A model generated the notes under the pieces. It saw only the letters and a list, made by a program, of their open reading frames with translations, was not told the origin of the DNA and did not search any database. Source: Desulfosporosinus sp. FKB (lineage in GTDB: Bacteria; Bacillota; Desulfitobacteriia; Desulfitobacteriales; Desulfitobacteriaceae). Taken from it: a stretch of DNA of 64,000 nucleotides. Each line of letters starts with the position of its first letter. The stretch's first letter is position 1. A program made the position numbers and the translations under genes. Positions 52,641 to 61,555 of this stretch are shown here, one piece after another. The DNA is taken from contig NZ_NADJ01000033.1 in the NCBI RefSeq assembly GCF_002196705.1, forward strand, positions 1 to 64,000, in the 5' to 3' direction.

Positions 52641-54644
52641 ATGCATTCAGAGGTTAAGAGATCAGTTTGTCCTTATGATTGTCCCGACACTTGTGGGCTT
52701 AGGGTCGAACTGATAGCTGATAAGGCAGTGAGAGTAAGTGGTGATCCCGAGCATCCTTTTACAAGAGGTACCTTGTGCCCTAAAATGGCTCATTATGAAA
52801 GAACTGTTTATTCTCCGCAGCGATTGACTCAGCCACTTCTTCGTTCCGGGGAAAAGGGTTCGGGACAATTTCGAGCCATTACTTGGGATGAGGCTATTGC
52901 CCGGATTTCTAACCGCTGGAAAGAATTAATTGATCATTTTGGCGCAGAAACAATTTTGCCTTACTCCTACGCTGGAACCATGGGAATAGTGCAGCGCAAT
53001 TGCGGAGAAAGCTTTTTTAATCGTTTGGGGGCATCGAGATTAGCGCGAACAATATGCTCTGCAGCGAAAGGTTATGGCTGGGCCTCAGTAATGGGAGAGA
53101 CTTTAGCTCCTCATCCCGATGAAGTTAAGAGAAGTGATTTAATTATTCTCTGGGGGACAAATGCCCTAGCGACAAACATTCATTTTGTCCGCAAAGTACG
53201 GGAAGCCAAGAAACAAGGGGCTGTTGTTTGGCTTGTGGACACCTATGAAACACCCACGGCTAAACTAGCTGATAAAGTCCTGTGTGTCAGACCGGGCAGT
53301 GATGGCGCTCTGGCTCTCGGGTTGATGCACATTTTAGTTCGGGAAGGACTTCAGGATCAGAAGTTCCTCGATGACTATGTACAGGGCTTCGAGGCCTTTC
53401 GTAAGGAATGTCTTGATGATTTTTCTCCTCAAAAAGTCAGTCAAATCACGGGCGTTGAAATCAGTCAACTGGAAGAATTAGCTCTTCAATATGCTCGAGC
53501 AGGCGCTCCTTTCATCTCCTTGGGTTCAGGGCTTTCACGTTATGGAAATGGAGCAATGACCGTTAGAATTATCACTTGTCTGCCTGCATTGGTTGGGGCT
53601 TGGAGCAAGCCGGGGGGCGGGCTGTTGACAAGCATTTCTTCTAAAGTTATTTCATCAGCGTCTGTCGTCCGGGAAGATTTCTTGCAATCTCCGACGAGAG
53701 TTGTAAATATGAACCAACTTGGTTTTGCCTTGACTGAATTAACGAATCCGCCGATTAAAAGTTTATATGTCTACCATTCTAATCCTGCAGTTGTTGCTCC
53801 GGACCAGAATCAAATACTTAAGGGACTTCGGCGCGAAGACCTTTTTACAGTTGTCCATGAACGGTTCATGACGGACACCGCCCGCTATGCCGATATTATT
53901 TTACCGGCCACGAGTTCCTTAGAACATGCGGATCTTTATCGTTCTTACGGTTCTTATGTTATTCAGAAAGCTGCAGCAGTCATCCCACCCCTTGGGCAAG
54001 CTAAGTCAAATTGGGATGTCTTTAAATTACTTGCTCAAAGTATGGATTTTCAGGAGCCCTATTTTAAGCAGTCTACGGAAGATCTTATTGACCAGCTGAT
54101 TGAATCTTCGTCATCTTGGCTACTGCAAGAGGAGCAGGAGAAACTTTCAGAAGGGCATCCCGTTGAACTTAAGCTGCCTGTCGATTATAAAATGACATTT
54201 CGGACTCCTTCGGGAAAAATCGAACTTTATAATCCCCAGGAACCAGCCCCCCTGCCCCGCTATATCGAACCTCATGGAGATAAAGCTCCATTTTTCCTGA
54301 TGAGTAGTCCTAATTTGTATTCTTTGAATTCATCGTTTAATGAGCGAGAAGATTTATTAAAGAAGAAGAAAACAGCCTATCTTTTAATGAATGTAGAGGA
54401 TGCTCTGGCAAAGAATTTGAATGATCTTCAGCAGGTGGCTGCCTTTAATGAACGTGGTGAAGTTAACTTCATTCTTAAAACAACGACCAAGGTTCCCCGC
54501 GGAGTTGTTGTTACAGAAGGGCTGTTTTGGAATAAAAATTCCAAAACGTCATCGGTTAATGCTCTTACTTCTCAACGTTTGACTGATCGAGCTTCGGCGA
54601 GCACGCTCTATGATGTTAAAGTCGATGTGCGAGGGTGTGAGTGA
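52641..54644 (+). CDS. molybdopterin (Mo-bisPGD) oxidoreductase
   Basis: A 667-residue catalytic subunit of the DMSO reductase superfamily. The N-terminal 4Fe-4S site has Cys10, Cys14, Cys18 and Cys46. Cofactor-binding regions include ILWGTNALATN and DRFMTDTARYADI-like VHERFMTDTARYADII near 415. The C-terminal MoCo-binding domain follows. No membrane or electron-transfer subunit is encoded next to it, so its substrate and partner are unknown. ATG 52641 has TAGGAGG six bases upstream. The TGA stop lies within a 14-base remnant of the repeat family. Confidence 0.88.
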   Translation: MHSEVKRSVCPYDCPDTCGLRVELIADKAVRVSGDPEHPFTRGTLCPKMAHYERTVYSPQRLTQPLLRSGEKGSGQFRAITWDEAIARISNRWKELIDHFGAETILPYSYAGTMGIVQRNCGESFFNRLGASRLARTICSAAKGYGWASVMGETLAPHPDEVKRSDLIILWGTNALATNIHFVRKVREAKKQGAVVWLVDTYETPTAKLADKVLCVRPGSDGALALGLMHILVREGLQDQKFLDDYVQGFEAFRKECLDDFSPQKVSQITGVEISQLEELALQYARAGAPFISLGSGLSRYGNGAMTVRIITCLPALVGAWSKPGGGLLTSISSKVISSASVVREDFLQSPTRVVNMNQLGFALTELTNPPIKSLYVYHSNPAVVAPDQNQILKGLRREDLFTVVHERFMTDTARYADIILPATSSLEHADLYRSYGSYVIQKAAAVIPPLGQAKSNWDVFKLLAQSMDFQEPYFKQSTEDLIDQLIESSSSWLLQEEQEKLSEGHPVELKLPVDYKMTFRTPSGKIELYNPQEPAPLPRYIEPHGDKAPFFLMSSPNLYSLNSSFNEREDLLKKKKTAYLLMNVEDALAKNLNDLQQVAAFNERGEVNFILKTTTKVPRGVVVTEGLFWNKNSKTSSVNALTSQRLTDRASASTLYDVKVDVRGCE

Positions 54645-54655
54645 ACTCGTTCAGG
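54642..54655. repeat. 14-base remnant G of repeat end
   Basis: GTGAACTCGTTCAG, the exact conserved end of the repeat family, supplies the stop codon (TGA at 54642-54644 overlaps it in the gene's final codons). The rest of the element is absent. Confidence 0.5.
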
Positions 54656-54683
54656 ATACAAACAAAAAAATTTTTAAAAACCC

Positions 54684-54712
54684 TTGATTTTTATTTAAAG
54701 TAATTGTAAAAT
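54684..54712 (+). promoter_or_regulatory. sigma-A promoter of reverse rubrerythrin gene
   Basis: TTGATT (54684-54689), 17 bases, TAAAAT (54707-54712), 46 bases before the start codon. Confidence 0.7.
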
Positions 54713-54757
54713 AAGAACATAGATTAATTGATAATAAATTTGGGGAGGTTAACTTAA

Positions 54758-55306
54758 ATGATTAAGAAATTTGTATGTTCAGTATGTGGTTACGTTTTTG
54801 AAGGGAATGAGGCTCCGGAAAAATGTCCGCAATGTGGAGCTTCTAAAGACAAATTCTCCGAGAAAAAAGACGGCCCCCTGCAATGGGCTGATGAGCATAA
54901 AATTGGAGTAGCCCAGGGCGTTGATCCAGAAATTCTTGAAGGTTTAAGAGCTAATTTTACCGGAGAATGTACTGAAGTTGGTATGTACCTAGCTATGAGC
55001 CGTCAAGCAGACCGAGAAGGCTATCCTGAAGTTGCAGAAGCTTATAAGAGAATTGCCTTTGAAGAAGCAGAACATGCCGCTAAATTTGCAGAGCTGCTTG
55101 GCGAAGTAGTGGTTGCTGACACTAAAAAGAATTTAGAAGCAAGAGTTGAAGCCGAATATGGCGCTTGCCAAGGTAAAAAAGAAATTGCCACCAAAGCAAA
55201 ACAACTGAACTACGATGCTATTCATGATACGGTTCATGAAATGTGCAAGGATGAAGCTAGACACGGTAAAGCCTTTAAAGGATTATTAGACAGATATTTT
55301 AAATAA
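54758..55306 (+). CDS. reverse rubrerythrin (NADH peroxidase-type)
   Basis: A 182-residue peroxide-detoxifying protein of anaerobes with the order reversed from classical rubrerythrin: rubredoxin first (Cys7, Cys10, Cys23, Cys26), then a ferritin-like four-helix di-iron domain (about 50-182) with ExxH motifs in [10 protein letters not shown] and DEARHGKAF. It reduces hydrogen peroxide with electrons from NADH via rubredoxin-type partners. ATG 54758 is preceded by GGGGAGG. It has its own promoter and a very strong terminator. Oxidative-stress control is likely but no convincing PerR box is seen. Confidence 0.95.
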   Translation: MIKKFVCSVCGYVFEGNEAPEKCPQCGASKDKFSEKKDGPLQWADEHKIGVAQGVDPEILEGLRANFTGECTEVGMYLAMSRQADREGYPEVAEAYKRIAFEEAEHAAKFAELLGEVVVADTKKNLEARVEAEYGACQGKKEIATKAKQLNYDAIHDTVHEMCKDEARHGKAFKGLLDRYFK

Positions 55307-55334
55307 GCCGACCACATAAACTTTGGTGGCTCAC

Positions 55335-55382
55335 AAAGCTCATACAACCCTTTATAAATAAAGGGTTGTATGAGCTTTTTTA
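55335..55382 (+). terminator. strong terminator after reverse rubrerythrin
   Basis: Perfect 20-bp arms (55335-55354 and 55359-55378) with a TAAA loop, followed by TTTTTT. Confidence 0.93.
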
Positions 55383-55567
55383 TGTACAACTCTATGTACG
55401 CAGTACACGGATTGAGGAACGAAAGTATATGCCATAGGGGTTAATTAATTACAATTTGTGTAATTTGAAACTTAGTATTATATGTGGTATACTTGAAAAG
55501 TAAATAAGAGGAACAAACTATTTAAAAGTCAAAACATAATTTGATGTTTATGGATAAAGTTCTGGAA

Positions 55568-55735
55568 TTTATCCAATTTTTAAGACCCCCACTTCTATAA
55601 GTGGGGGTGGGTCCTTCGTTAACTTCAGGTGGTAGAGTCCTCCTTCGCCGCTAAGTATTCCTATTGGGAAAGGCGGCTCGGCAATAATGTCCACTGGACA
55701 TTATTGTATCTGAAGCCCCGATGTTCAGCTTTAGA
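55568..55735. repeat. hairpin-rich repeat element, copy C, end truncated
   Basis: Matches copies A and B from TTTATCCAA to GTTCAGCTTTA, then stops: the GCTGAACGAGTTCAC end is missing. The left hairpin is perfectly paired here. It lies about 100 bases before the TetR gene; an open frame that runs through it into TetR is not coding. Confidence 0.87.
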
Positions 55736-55832
55736 AATATTCCAGCTTAGATTTGGATTCCAAATTGAATCTATTTACCGGTGCTTCAAAAGCAAATGTT
55801 CTTACTACTGTATAATACAAGAGGTGATTAAT

Positions 55833-56414
55833 TTGGATAAGATTTCGTTAGATAAAGAAATAATCCTCAATGCAACAGAAGAAGTTATTCGCCGTTTCGG
55901 ACCAGGCAAAGCGAATATCACTGACGTAGCAAAGCTATTAAAGGTTAGCCATGCTGCCCTTTATAGATATTATAATGGAAAAACTGACCTTTGGAATGCT
56001 GTTACAGAGCGTTGGCTCACAAGTTTGCATGCTCCTTCAAATGATATTTTGAAAGAAGATAATCCTGCTGATATTAAACTTTTTCATTTACTCGAAGACT
56101 TTGCGGAAGCTAAACGCCGCAGTGCTATTAATGATCCGGAAATGTTTGCAAATTACATTAAGCTAGCGCACAACTCAATGGAAGTAATAGAAAAAAGTAT
56201 AGAAGAAGGTATTAATCGTATTAAGGAGATTATAGTTCAAGGAATTTCGGAAGGTATATTTTTTACGGAATCTCCTGATCAAGCTGCAAGAGCCGTATAT
56301 CTTTCAACCGGTGTTTTTATCAACCCAAACTCATTTGAAGATCCGAATCGAAAACAGAACATAGAATCTGTTGTAAATCTTCTGATAAGAGGACTTAAAA
56401 ATCCTAATAAATGA
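55833..56414 (+). CDS. TetR/AcrR-family transcriptional regulator
   Basis: A 193-residue repressor with the TetR DNA-binding domain at residues 8-55 (GKANITDVAKLLKVSHAALY near 25-44, then RYYNGKTDLWNAV) and a helical ligand-binding C-terminus. TTG 55833 is used because GAGGTG lies six bases upstream; a longer frame reaches into repeat copy C. A TATAAT at 55811-55816 may be its -10. The oxidoreductase gene downstream has a palindrome over its promoter and is a likely target. Inducer unknown. Confidence 0.88.
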   Translation: MDKISLDKEIILNATEEVIRRFGPGKANITDVAKLLKVSHAALYRYYNGKTDLWNAVTERWLTSLHAPSNDILKEDNPADIKLFHLLEDFAEAKRRSAINDPEMFANYIKLAHNSMEVIEKSIEEGINRIKEIIVQGISEGIFFTESPDQAARAVYLSTGVFINPNSFEDPNRKQNIESVVNLLIRGLKNPNK

Positions 56415-56431
56415 ATCGAGCAGGAGAGGGC

Positions 56432-56477
56432 GACTAGCCTTCGTCATCCCACAACACCTTGTTTGTGAGATGGGACT
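56432..56477 (+). terminator. weak terminator after tetR
   Basis: An imperfect stem between CTAGCC...CATCCCAC and GTGAGATGGGACTAG is followed by GTTTTTCTC. The rest of 56480-56694 shows no gene. Confidence 0.4.
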
Positions 56478-56694
56478 AGGTTTTTCTCGAAGTTTGACAA
56501 AGCTCTAAAAAAGATAAGTTAAAATTTTTCGCCCTTGGCTTTCCTAATAGGATTGTTGAGGGCGTTAGTTATTGGTATTTCAAGAATTTGACCATACTTT
56601 ATAAAAACAGGGTCAAACTGAGAGCGGTAGCATACTCCTTTATATTTTTTTGTGATAAGTTACAAATGAAATATATTGTATTTAATAGCACAAC

Positions 56695-56745
56695 GTGATA
56701 TTATCCAAGTTACATGTTATAATATCAAAAACATGTAACTTGGAT
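56695..56745 (+). promoter_or_regulatory. promoter embedded in 16-bp-arm palindrome
   Basis: Arms ATCCAAGTTACATGTT (56703-56718) and AACATGTAACTTGGAT (56730-56745) are perfect around an 11-base spacer that contains most of a TATAAT (56718-56723). A GTGATA at 56695 fits a -35 with 17-base spacing. A repressor bound here would block the promoter; the TetR encoded next door is the obvious candidate. Confidence 0.72.
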
Positions 56746-56777
56746 TATTGGTTTTGAAGTTTAAAGGAGGATTTTCA

Positions 56778-57716
56778 ATGCATAATTTTGTAAACAGAGC
56801 GGTCCAGCTCGACTCGTTCGGCGGTCCTGAGGTTCTCAACGTCCGCGAAGTGCCCGTACCGCAGGCCGGCTCGGGGCAGATTCGTGTGCGCATCACTGCG
56901 GCCGGACTGAACCCGATGGACTGGTTCATGACCTCCGATGCAGACACCGCCGCTCGATTCGGCTTGAGCCTGCCGTCCGGGTTCGGAACCGACTATGCCG
57001 GGATTGTGGACCAGGTTGGTGAAGGCGTGATCGAATTCGCGATCGGCGACCGAGTGTTCGGTGGCGCCCTCTCCCGTGCGGTAGCCGGCTACGTAGTAGT
57101 AGATGTGGTAGGAACTATCGCGGGGGGTGGCGACGCGCACCACACCCCCGACGGCGTCGACGACCGCACCGCCGCTACTCTTACTATCGCGGGCTGCACG
57201 GCCTCTGCCGCCCTCGCCGTGGTCAATCTCGGCCCAGACGACACTGTGCTCATTGGCGGCGCGGGAGGCGGGGTTGGCGTGTTCGCCGTCCAGCTTGCTA
57301 GGCTCGCAGGCGCGCGAGTGATCGGAACGGGATCGGCGACCTCGGCCAATGCCCTGCGTGCCCTCGGGGCCGAGCCGGTCACCTATGGCGACGGCATGGT
57401 CGACCGACTCCGCGCCCTTGCTCCCGCCGGCGTTACTGCGGCGATCGACCTATATGGGACAGACACGATGCAGGCGGCACGAGATCTTGGCGTTCCGGAT
57501 GAGCGCATCACCACCATCGCTGCACAGGTCGACGGGATCACGCCAGCAAACGGTGCTAACGCCGTCCCTGGCGCCATAGAAGAGATTGCTCGCCTGGTCG
57601 CGGCGGGCCAGTTCCGTGTGCCCATCGCAGCAAGTTTCCCGATGGAGCAGATCCGCGCGGCAGTCGAGCTTCAAGCTGGTCGGCACGTGCACGGCAAGGT
57701 CGTCATCGACATCTAG
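56778..57716 (+). CDS. NADPH-dependent zinc-less quinone oxidoreductase-like protein, GC-rich
   Basis: A 312-residue medium-chain dehydrogenase/reductase of the quinone oxidoreductase type. The N-terminal GroES-like domain (residues 1-115) opens with DSFGGPEVLNVREVPVP and contains GLNPMDW; the NADPH fold has GGAGGGVGVFAVQLAR near 160. Zinc ligands are absent. ATG 56778 is preceded by AAAGGAGG. From about codon 7 the gene is very rich in GC, with third-position G/C unlike any neighbour, whereas the promoter and first codons (MHNFVN) are AT-rich. Transfer from a high-GC donor, probably an actinobacterium, is the likely origin. Confidence 0.9.
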   Translation: MHNFVNRAVQLDSFGGPEVLNVREVPVPQAGSGQIRVRITAAGLNPMDWFMTSDADTAARFGLSLPSGFGTDYAGIVDQVGEGVIEFAIGDRVFGGALSRAVAGYVVVDVVGTIAGGGDAHHTPDGVDDRTAATLTIAGCTASAALAVVNLGPDDTVLIGGAGGGVGVFAVQLARLAGARVIGTGSATSANALRALGAEPVTYGDGMVDRLRALAPAGVTAAIDLYGTDTMQAARDLGVPDERITTIAAQVDGITPANGANAVPGAIEEIARLVAAGQFRVPIAASFPMEQIRAAVELQAGRHVHGKVVIDI

Positions 57717-57815
57717 GTGTTGTTCCACGATCTTGTCGTCGTTAGCTCAGCCGGTCAGGTCACATTCCCGCGGCAGGCGAGGGTGCGCTTCGCTGGTTGT
57801 CGGGGCGCCCGACGA
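56795..57815. other. GC-rich island
   Basis: Base composition jumps within the oxidoreductase gene near its seventh codon and falls back about 100 bases after its stop codon, just before a host-like terminator. The non-coding GC-rich tail (57717-57815) suggests a donor 3' flank came along. No repeats or integrase mark the borders. Confidence 0.85.
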
Positions 57816-57829
57816 TAGCTCCTTCTAAA

Positions 57830-57878
57830 AGGGCGCAGCGTTGTGAAATTATTAGTTCACAACGCTGCGCCTTTCTTA
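57830..57878 (+). terminator. terminator after GC-rich gene
   Basis: A 19-bp stem with one G-U pair (57830-57848 with 57857-57875), then TTCTTAT. It is AT/GC-balanced like host terminators. Confidence 0.85.
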
Positions 57879-58275
57879 TAATATTAAGCGGGAAAGCAGA
57901 CATGTCATTCTTTTAATTCAGTTGATATACCAGCGATAACAAGCCCTTATCAATTCGGCAATCAGTAACGAATATCAATTATTGTACTAATTGTAATGCA
58001 AAGTTAAAGTGACATAGTTATAGTTTGTATTTTACTCATATCGGGAATTAAAAGGAAAAACTGAACGCAGGACATTTTACAGGCTTTGTCAAAAATATCT
58101 TTTAATTTCAACAATTTGTTTAACAGAGCCACTTTAGCATTAGAAATATCAAGGATGTTTAGTTTGAGAAAAGTGAGTTAAAATGTAAATAGAGAAGACT
58201 TATTGCATAAGGATTGATTGATTATCTATTTGCTGATGCAAGATCACATTTTGCCTTGTTAGGGAGGATAGTTTA
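57879..58275. other. gene-free stretch
   Basis: About 400 AT-rich bases with no convincing open frame, RNA motif or repeat on either strand. It lies between the transferred gene and queG. Confidence 0.5.
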
Positions 58276-59295
58276 TTGAGCTTGGAGGAATGGCAAGATT
58301 GGAAAAAGGAGCTTAGGAAATGGGCTTTAGATTTAGGGTTTATAGCAGTTGGGTTTACCACTGCCCAACCGATTAAGGGGCTTAATGGTTTGTTGCAGGC
58401 TCGCCTTGAACAAGGTGTGTCTACTCCTTTTGAGAGTCAAATAATTCAGCAGAGGGTTGATCCAAAGGCTGTATGGCAGGATTGTCAGGGCGTTGCTGCG
58501 TTAGCCTATGAACTTCCTCTCGCGATTGCTCCCGAGAAGGGAGAGGGTATTTTGGCCCGCTCGGCCATCGGAGAAGACTATCACCGGGTAATCAATCAAA
58601 AATTAAAAGAGCTCGCTGAGATAATGGCGGAAAACCATTGGCCCGGAGCTATCCGCTGGCAGGTCGACACGGGACCTTTAGTTGAAAGAGCCTTTGCAGT
58701 TCGGGCAGGGCTCGGTTGGATCGGCCGAAATCAGCAACTGATTATACCCGGCTACGGTTCCTTTGCGGGGTTAGCGTTGTTGCTGCTGAATCATGAACTT
58801 CCCAGCGATGAAATGATTTTGAACAAGTGCGGTTCTTGTCGGAAATGTATTCAAGCTTGCCCTGCCCAAATTCTTGGCAAGGAGATCTTTGCAGCCAGAC
58901 GTTGCTATTCTTATCTCACTCAAAGCAAAGAAGTGCTTACGCCAGAAGAGAGAATAGGTTTAGGAAATCGAATTTTTGGCTGCGACACCTGCCAGGAAGC
59001 TTGCCCTCATAACCAAAAACGGCTTCAGGAAGAAGTGCAGATGGTATCGGCAGCGGAAAAAAAGCGCGGTGTCGATTTAGTGGATACGTTGAATTTAACC
59101 AAAGGGGAGTTTCGAGAACGTTTTCTTCATACGGCAGCCGGATGGCGAGGTAAAGGCATCCTGCAGCGAAATGCTTTTCTCGCTTTGCGCAACATGCAGG
59201 ACCCCAGACTTAAATCCTGGCTGACAAATAAAGAAAAAGCCCTTCCGCCAATATTGACGCCATATCTGGACGGAGTAACAGGAGATGACGTTTAA
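58276..59295 (+). CDS. queG: epoxyqueuosine reductase QueG
   Basis: A 339-residue iron-sulfur enzyme that reduces epoxyqueuosine to queuosine in tRNA, the last step of that modification. Two 4Fe-4S sites are visible, CGSCRKCIQACP and CDTCQEACP, and the cobalamin-binding N-terminal domain has the expected RVDTGPLVERAF-like QVDTGPLVERAFA. The C-terminal HEAT region is shorter than in longer homologues. TTG 58276 follows GGGAGG. It converges on the aminotransferase gene with a four-base overlap of the two 3' ends. Confidence 0.93.
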   Translation: MSLEEWQDWKKELRKWALDLGFIAVGFTTAQPIKGLNGLLQARLEQGVSTPFESQIIQQRVDPKAVWQDCQGVAALAYELPLAIAPEKGEGILARSAIGEDYHRVINQKLKELAEIMAENHWPGAIRWQVDTGPLVERAFAVRAGLGWIGRNQQLIIPGYGSFAGLALLLLNHELPSDEMILNKCGSCRKCIQACPAQILGKEIFAARRCYSYLTQSKEVLTPEERIGLGNRIFGCDTCQEACPHNQKRLQEEVQMVSAAEKKRGVDLVDTLNLTKGEFRERFLHTAAGWRGKGILQRNAFLALRNMQDPRLKSWLTNKEKALPPILTPYLDGVTGDDV

Positions 59296-60458
59296 AGGGA
59301 GAATCTCCGTTCTACAAACCGACCGATTCGCTGTAATGCTTCTTCAAGCTGCTCCAGAGAATAAGCGTAGGAACAGCGAATGAATCCTTCACCGGATGGC
59401 CCGAAGGCGGTCCCGGGTACGACGGCGACTTTTTCCTCGTTTAAAAGTTCTTCGGCAAAGGCCTCCGAGGATAATTTCGTTTTCGATATATCCGGAAAGA
59501 CATAAAAGGCACCCAGGGGCTCAAAACAATCCAGACCCATGGATCGAAAACCATGGACCATAAGCCGGCGTCGGCGATCATAGGCTGCGACCATTTCGTC
59601 TTTAGCTTCGGAAGCAGAGCGCAAAGCCTCAAGAGCGGCAATTTGGCCAGTGATTGGGGCGCAAAGCATGGTATATTGATGAATTTTGGTCATTCCGCTG
59701 ATAAGGTCAGGATGCCCGGCAACGTAGCCGATTCGCCAGCCTGTCATAGCGTAAGATTTTGAGAAACCGCTGACGAAGAGGGTACGGTCGTGCATTTCCG
59801 GTAAACTGGCAAACGAGGTATGAGTGCCTTCGTAGGTAAGATCGGAATAAATATCATCGGCCAGGACGAGCAAGTCATGCTCTTTGACAAATTCGGCAAT
59901 GGGCAGGAGATCTTCACGCTGCATAATAGCCCCTGTCGGGTTATTAGGATAGGATAACACCAGGAGCTTGACTTCGGGTGAGTAGGCTTGGGCCAGATCC
60001 TTAACCCGCAGACGGAAATTCTCATCAGCGTGGGTTGGAACATAGCGCACACTGGCTCCGGCTAAGGTTGCGCAGGGTCCGTAAGATACGTAGGAGGGAT
60101 CGGGCACCAAAACAATATTTCCTGGTTCAATGACAGCGCGCATAACCAGATCAACAGCTTCACTGGCGCCAGTTGTAATCAGAATCTCTTTAAGTGGGTC
60201 ATAGGAGAGGCCCATGGTAATGTTTAAATGATGGGCAAGCTCTTCCCGCAGTTCATAGAGTCCCGCGTTGCTGGTATACATCGTCTGCCCCTGTTCGAGG
60301 GAGAATATACCGCTTTCCCTCACAGTCCAGGGAGTTACGAAGTCAGGTTCGCCGACTCCCAGAGATATTACGTCTTTCATAGTGGCGACAAGATCGAAAA
60401 ACTTACGGATTCCTGAAGGCGGCATATTAGCAACATGGCTGGCAAGATAACGATTCAC
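59292..60458 (-). CDS. PLP-dependent aminotransferase, class I/II
   Basis: A 388-residue fold-type I aminotransferase. Substrate-binding SLGVGEPDFVTP lies near residue 33, SYPNNPTGA near 165, and the PLP lysine in SGFSKSYAMTGWRIGY near 235. The sequence type is the aspartate/aromatic/PatA group; amino donor is not predictable. GTG 60458 overlaps the upstream stop codon. The Lrp-type gene in front forms one operon with it and probably controls it by amino acid level. Confidence 0.93.
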   Translation of the reverse strand: MNRYLASHVANMPPSGIRKFFDLVATMKDVISLGVGEPDFVTPWTVRESGIFSLEQGQTMYTSNAGLYELREELAHHLNITMGLSYDPLKEILITTGASEAVDLVMRAVIEPGNIVLVPDPSYVSYGPCATLAGASVRYVPTHADENFRLRVKDLAQAYSPEVKLLVLSYPNNPTGAIMQREDLLPIAEFVKEHDLLVLADDIYSDLTYEGTHTSFASLPEMHDRTLFVSGFSKSYAMTGWRIGYVAGHPDLISGMTKIHQYTMLCAPITGQIAALEALRSASEAKDEMVAAYDRRRRLMVHGFRSMGLDCFEPLGAFYVFPDISKTKLSSEAFAEELLNEEKVAVVPGTAFGPSGEGFIRCSYAYSLEQLEEALQRIGRFVERRFSL

Positions 60459-60952
60459 GGTGAAATCACGAGACGTTGGAGTGTCTCTTCCTCACCCAAA
60501 AGTTCCACACCGTCCTGTTTATATCGGCGCAGTACAAAATGAGTGGCCGTACTCTGGATATGCTCAAGGGGAGCTAGTTTTTCCGCAACAAAAAGGGCAA
60601 CATCCTGCATCGTCTTGCCTTCGATAAGTAAGGCCAAATCATATCCACCGGACATAAGCATCAACGATTTGATTTCTGGGAACTTTTGCAGCCGTTTCGC
60701 AATTTTGTCAAAACCATAACCGCGCTGAGGGAGGACTCTTACTTCAATCAGAGCAGAAACTTTTTCTTCACCCGTCCGTTCCCAATTGATTACAGGTTGA
60801 TAACCGGCAATGATTTTTTCTTTTTCCCAGTCCTTGATCCGCTTTTTGATGTATTCCGCGGATAAGCCGGTTTGCAGTGAAAGTTCCTCTGGAGTTAAGC
60901 GGCAGTCTTTAGCTATAATTTTAAGTAATTTGCGATCTTCTGGAGTGAGCAT
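60455..60952 (-). CDS. Lrp/AsnC-family regulator
   Basis: A 165-residue regulator with an N-terminal helix-turn-helix (DRKLLKIIAKDCRLTPEELS, residues 6-25, then TGLSAEYIKKRIKDW) and an amino-acid-binding RAM domain (about 65-150). These proteins form octamers that sense amino acids and act locally or globally. Translation is coupled to the aminotransferase by a four-base overlap, so local control is likely. The ATG is preceded by AAAGAGGTG. Confidence 0.92.
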   Translation of the reverse strand: MLTPEDRKLLKIIAKDCRLTPEELSLQTGLSAEYIKKRIKDWEKEKIIAGYQPVINWERTGEEKVSALIEVRVLPQRGYGFDKIAKRLQKFPEIKSLMLMSGGYDLALLIEGKTMQDVALFVAEKLAPLEHIQSTATHFVLRRYKQDGVELLGEEETLQRLVISP

Positions 60953-61227
60953 CCTTTTACACCTCTTTAAACAATCTAATAAGGTCGATAAACATTATCA
61001 TAACTTAGAACAACAAGAATTACAAGGACGTTTTATATAACAGAGGCTTATTTTGATACTAGTAACTTTAGCAAAAACCTGAGGGAACATCCAGACGATC
61101 TGGCGTAATTATACAAAATATCTGTCCTGCGGCGGATAGATAGACGATATATTTAGTAAAGTTTAATATGGTCAATATTAAATTCTCTAATAAAGGGGAA
61201 ATAAAGGGGAAAAAAGCAGACAAAAGT

Positions 61228-61256
61228 TTGGGTTTGCAATAATTTCAGGTTATAAT
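61228..61256 (+). promoter_or_regulatory. promoter of fmdB-trmL-phosphorylase-TagO run
   Basis: TTGGGT (61228-61233), 17 bases, TATAAT (61251-61256). The -35 is poor, the -10 perfect. The rest of the gap 60953-61324 shows nothing else. Confidence 0.6.
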
Positions 61257-61324
61257 AGGTAATCATAAGCAAAACCTTTTATAAGAGCTGAAATAAGCTT
61301 TAAGTAGTGGGAGGCTGCATTAAA

Positions 61325-61540
61325 TTGCCCATGTATGAATTCAAATGTCCAAGTTGTGGCTTGCTAACCACAGAATTATGCAGATTAGGCGAAAATGGAG
61401 AGTCCCTATCATGTCCCGGCTGCGGACATAAGGGTCTTTCCAAAAAATTATCCAAATTTTCAAGTCCCGGAGTGACTAAAGGAAGCAGCGGCGGAACTTG
61501 TTCACCCGGGTGTCATGGGAATTGTTCCGGGTGTCATTGA
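61325..61540 (+). CDS. FmdB-family zinc-ribbon protein
   Basis: A 71-residue putative regulatory protein. It begins MPMYEFKCPSCGLL and holds a zinc ribbon CPSC...CPGC (about residues 9-37), the family norm. The C-terminus adds an extra Cys/His cluster (CSPGCHGNCSGCH), which could bind another metal. TTG 61325 is chosen because FmdB proteins start with MP-x-YE; ATG 61331 is the alternative. It lies 15 bases before trmL. Confidence 0.9.
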   Translation: MPMYEFKCPSCGLLTTELCRLGENGESLSCPGCGHKGLSKKLSKFSSPGVTKGSSGGTCSPGCHGNCSGCH

Positions 61541-61555
61541 AAGGGGAACCAGGTT

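Noticed and set aside
54713-54757. PerR box upstream of reverse rubrerythrin
   Set aside because: TTAATTGATAATAA only loosely fits TTATAATNATTATAA and the region is AT-rich throughout.
55629-55832. N-terminal extension of the TetR protein through repeat copy C
   Set aside because: The extension translates the repeat element; a TTG at 55833 with a proper ribosome site and a normal TetR N-terminus is the real start.
57730-57790. tRNA-like string (GTTAGCTCAGCCGGT)
   Set aside because: Resembles a D-arm segment, but no acceptor stem, anticodon arm or T-loop can be built around it.
57089-57828. Several long frames on both strands in the GC-rich island
   Set aside because: Shadow frames caused by high GC content; only the oxidoreductase frame shows family motifs and a ribosome site.
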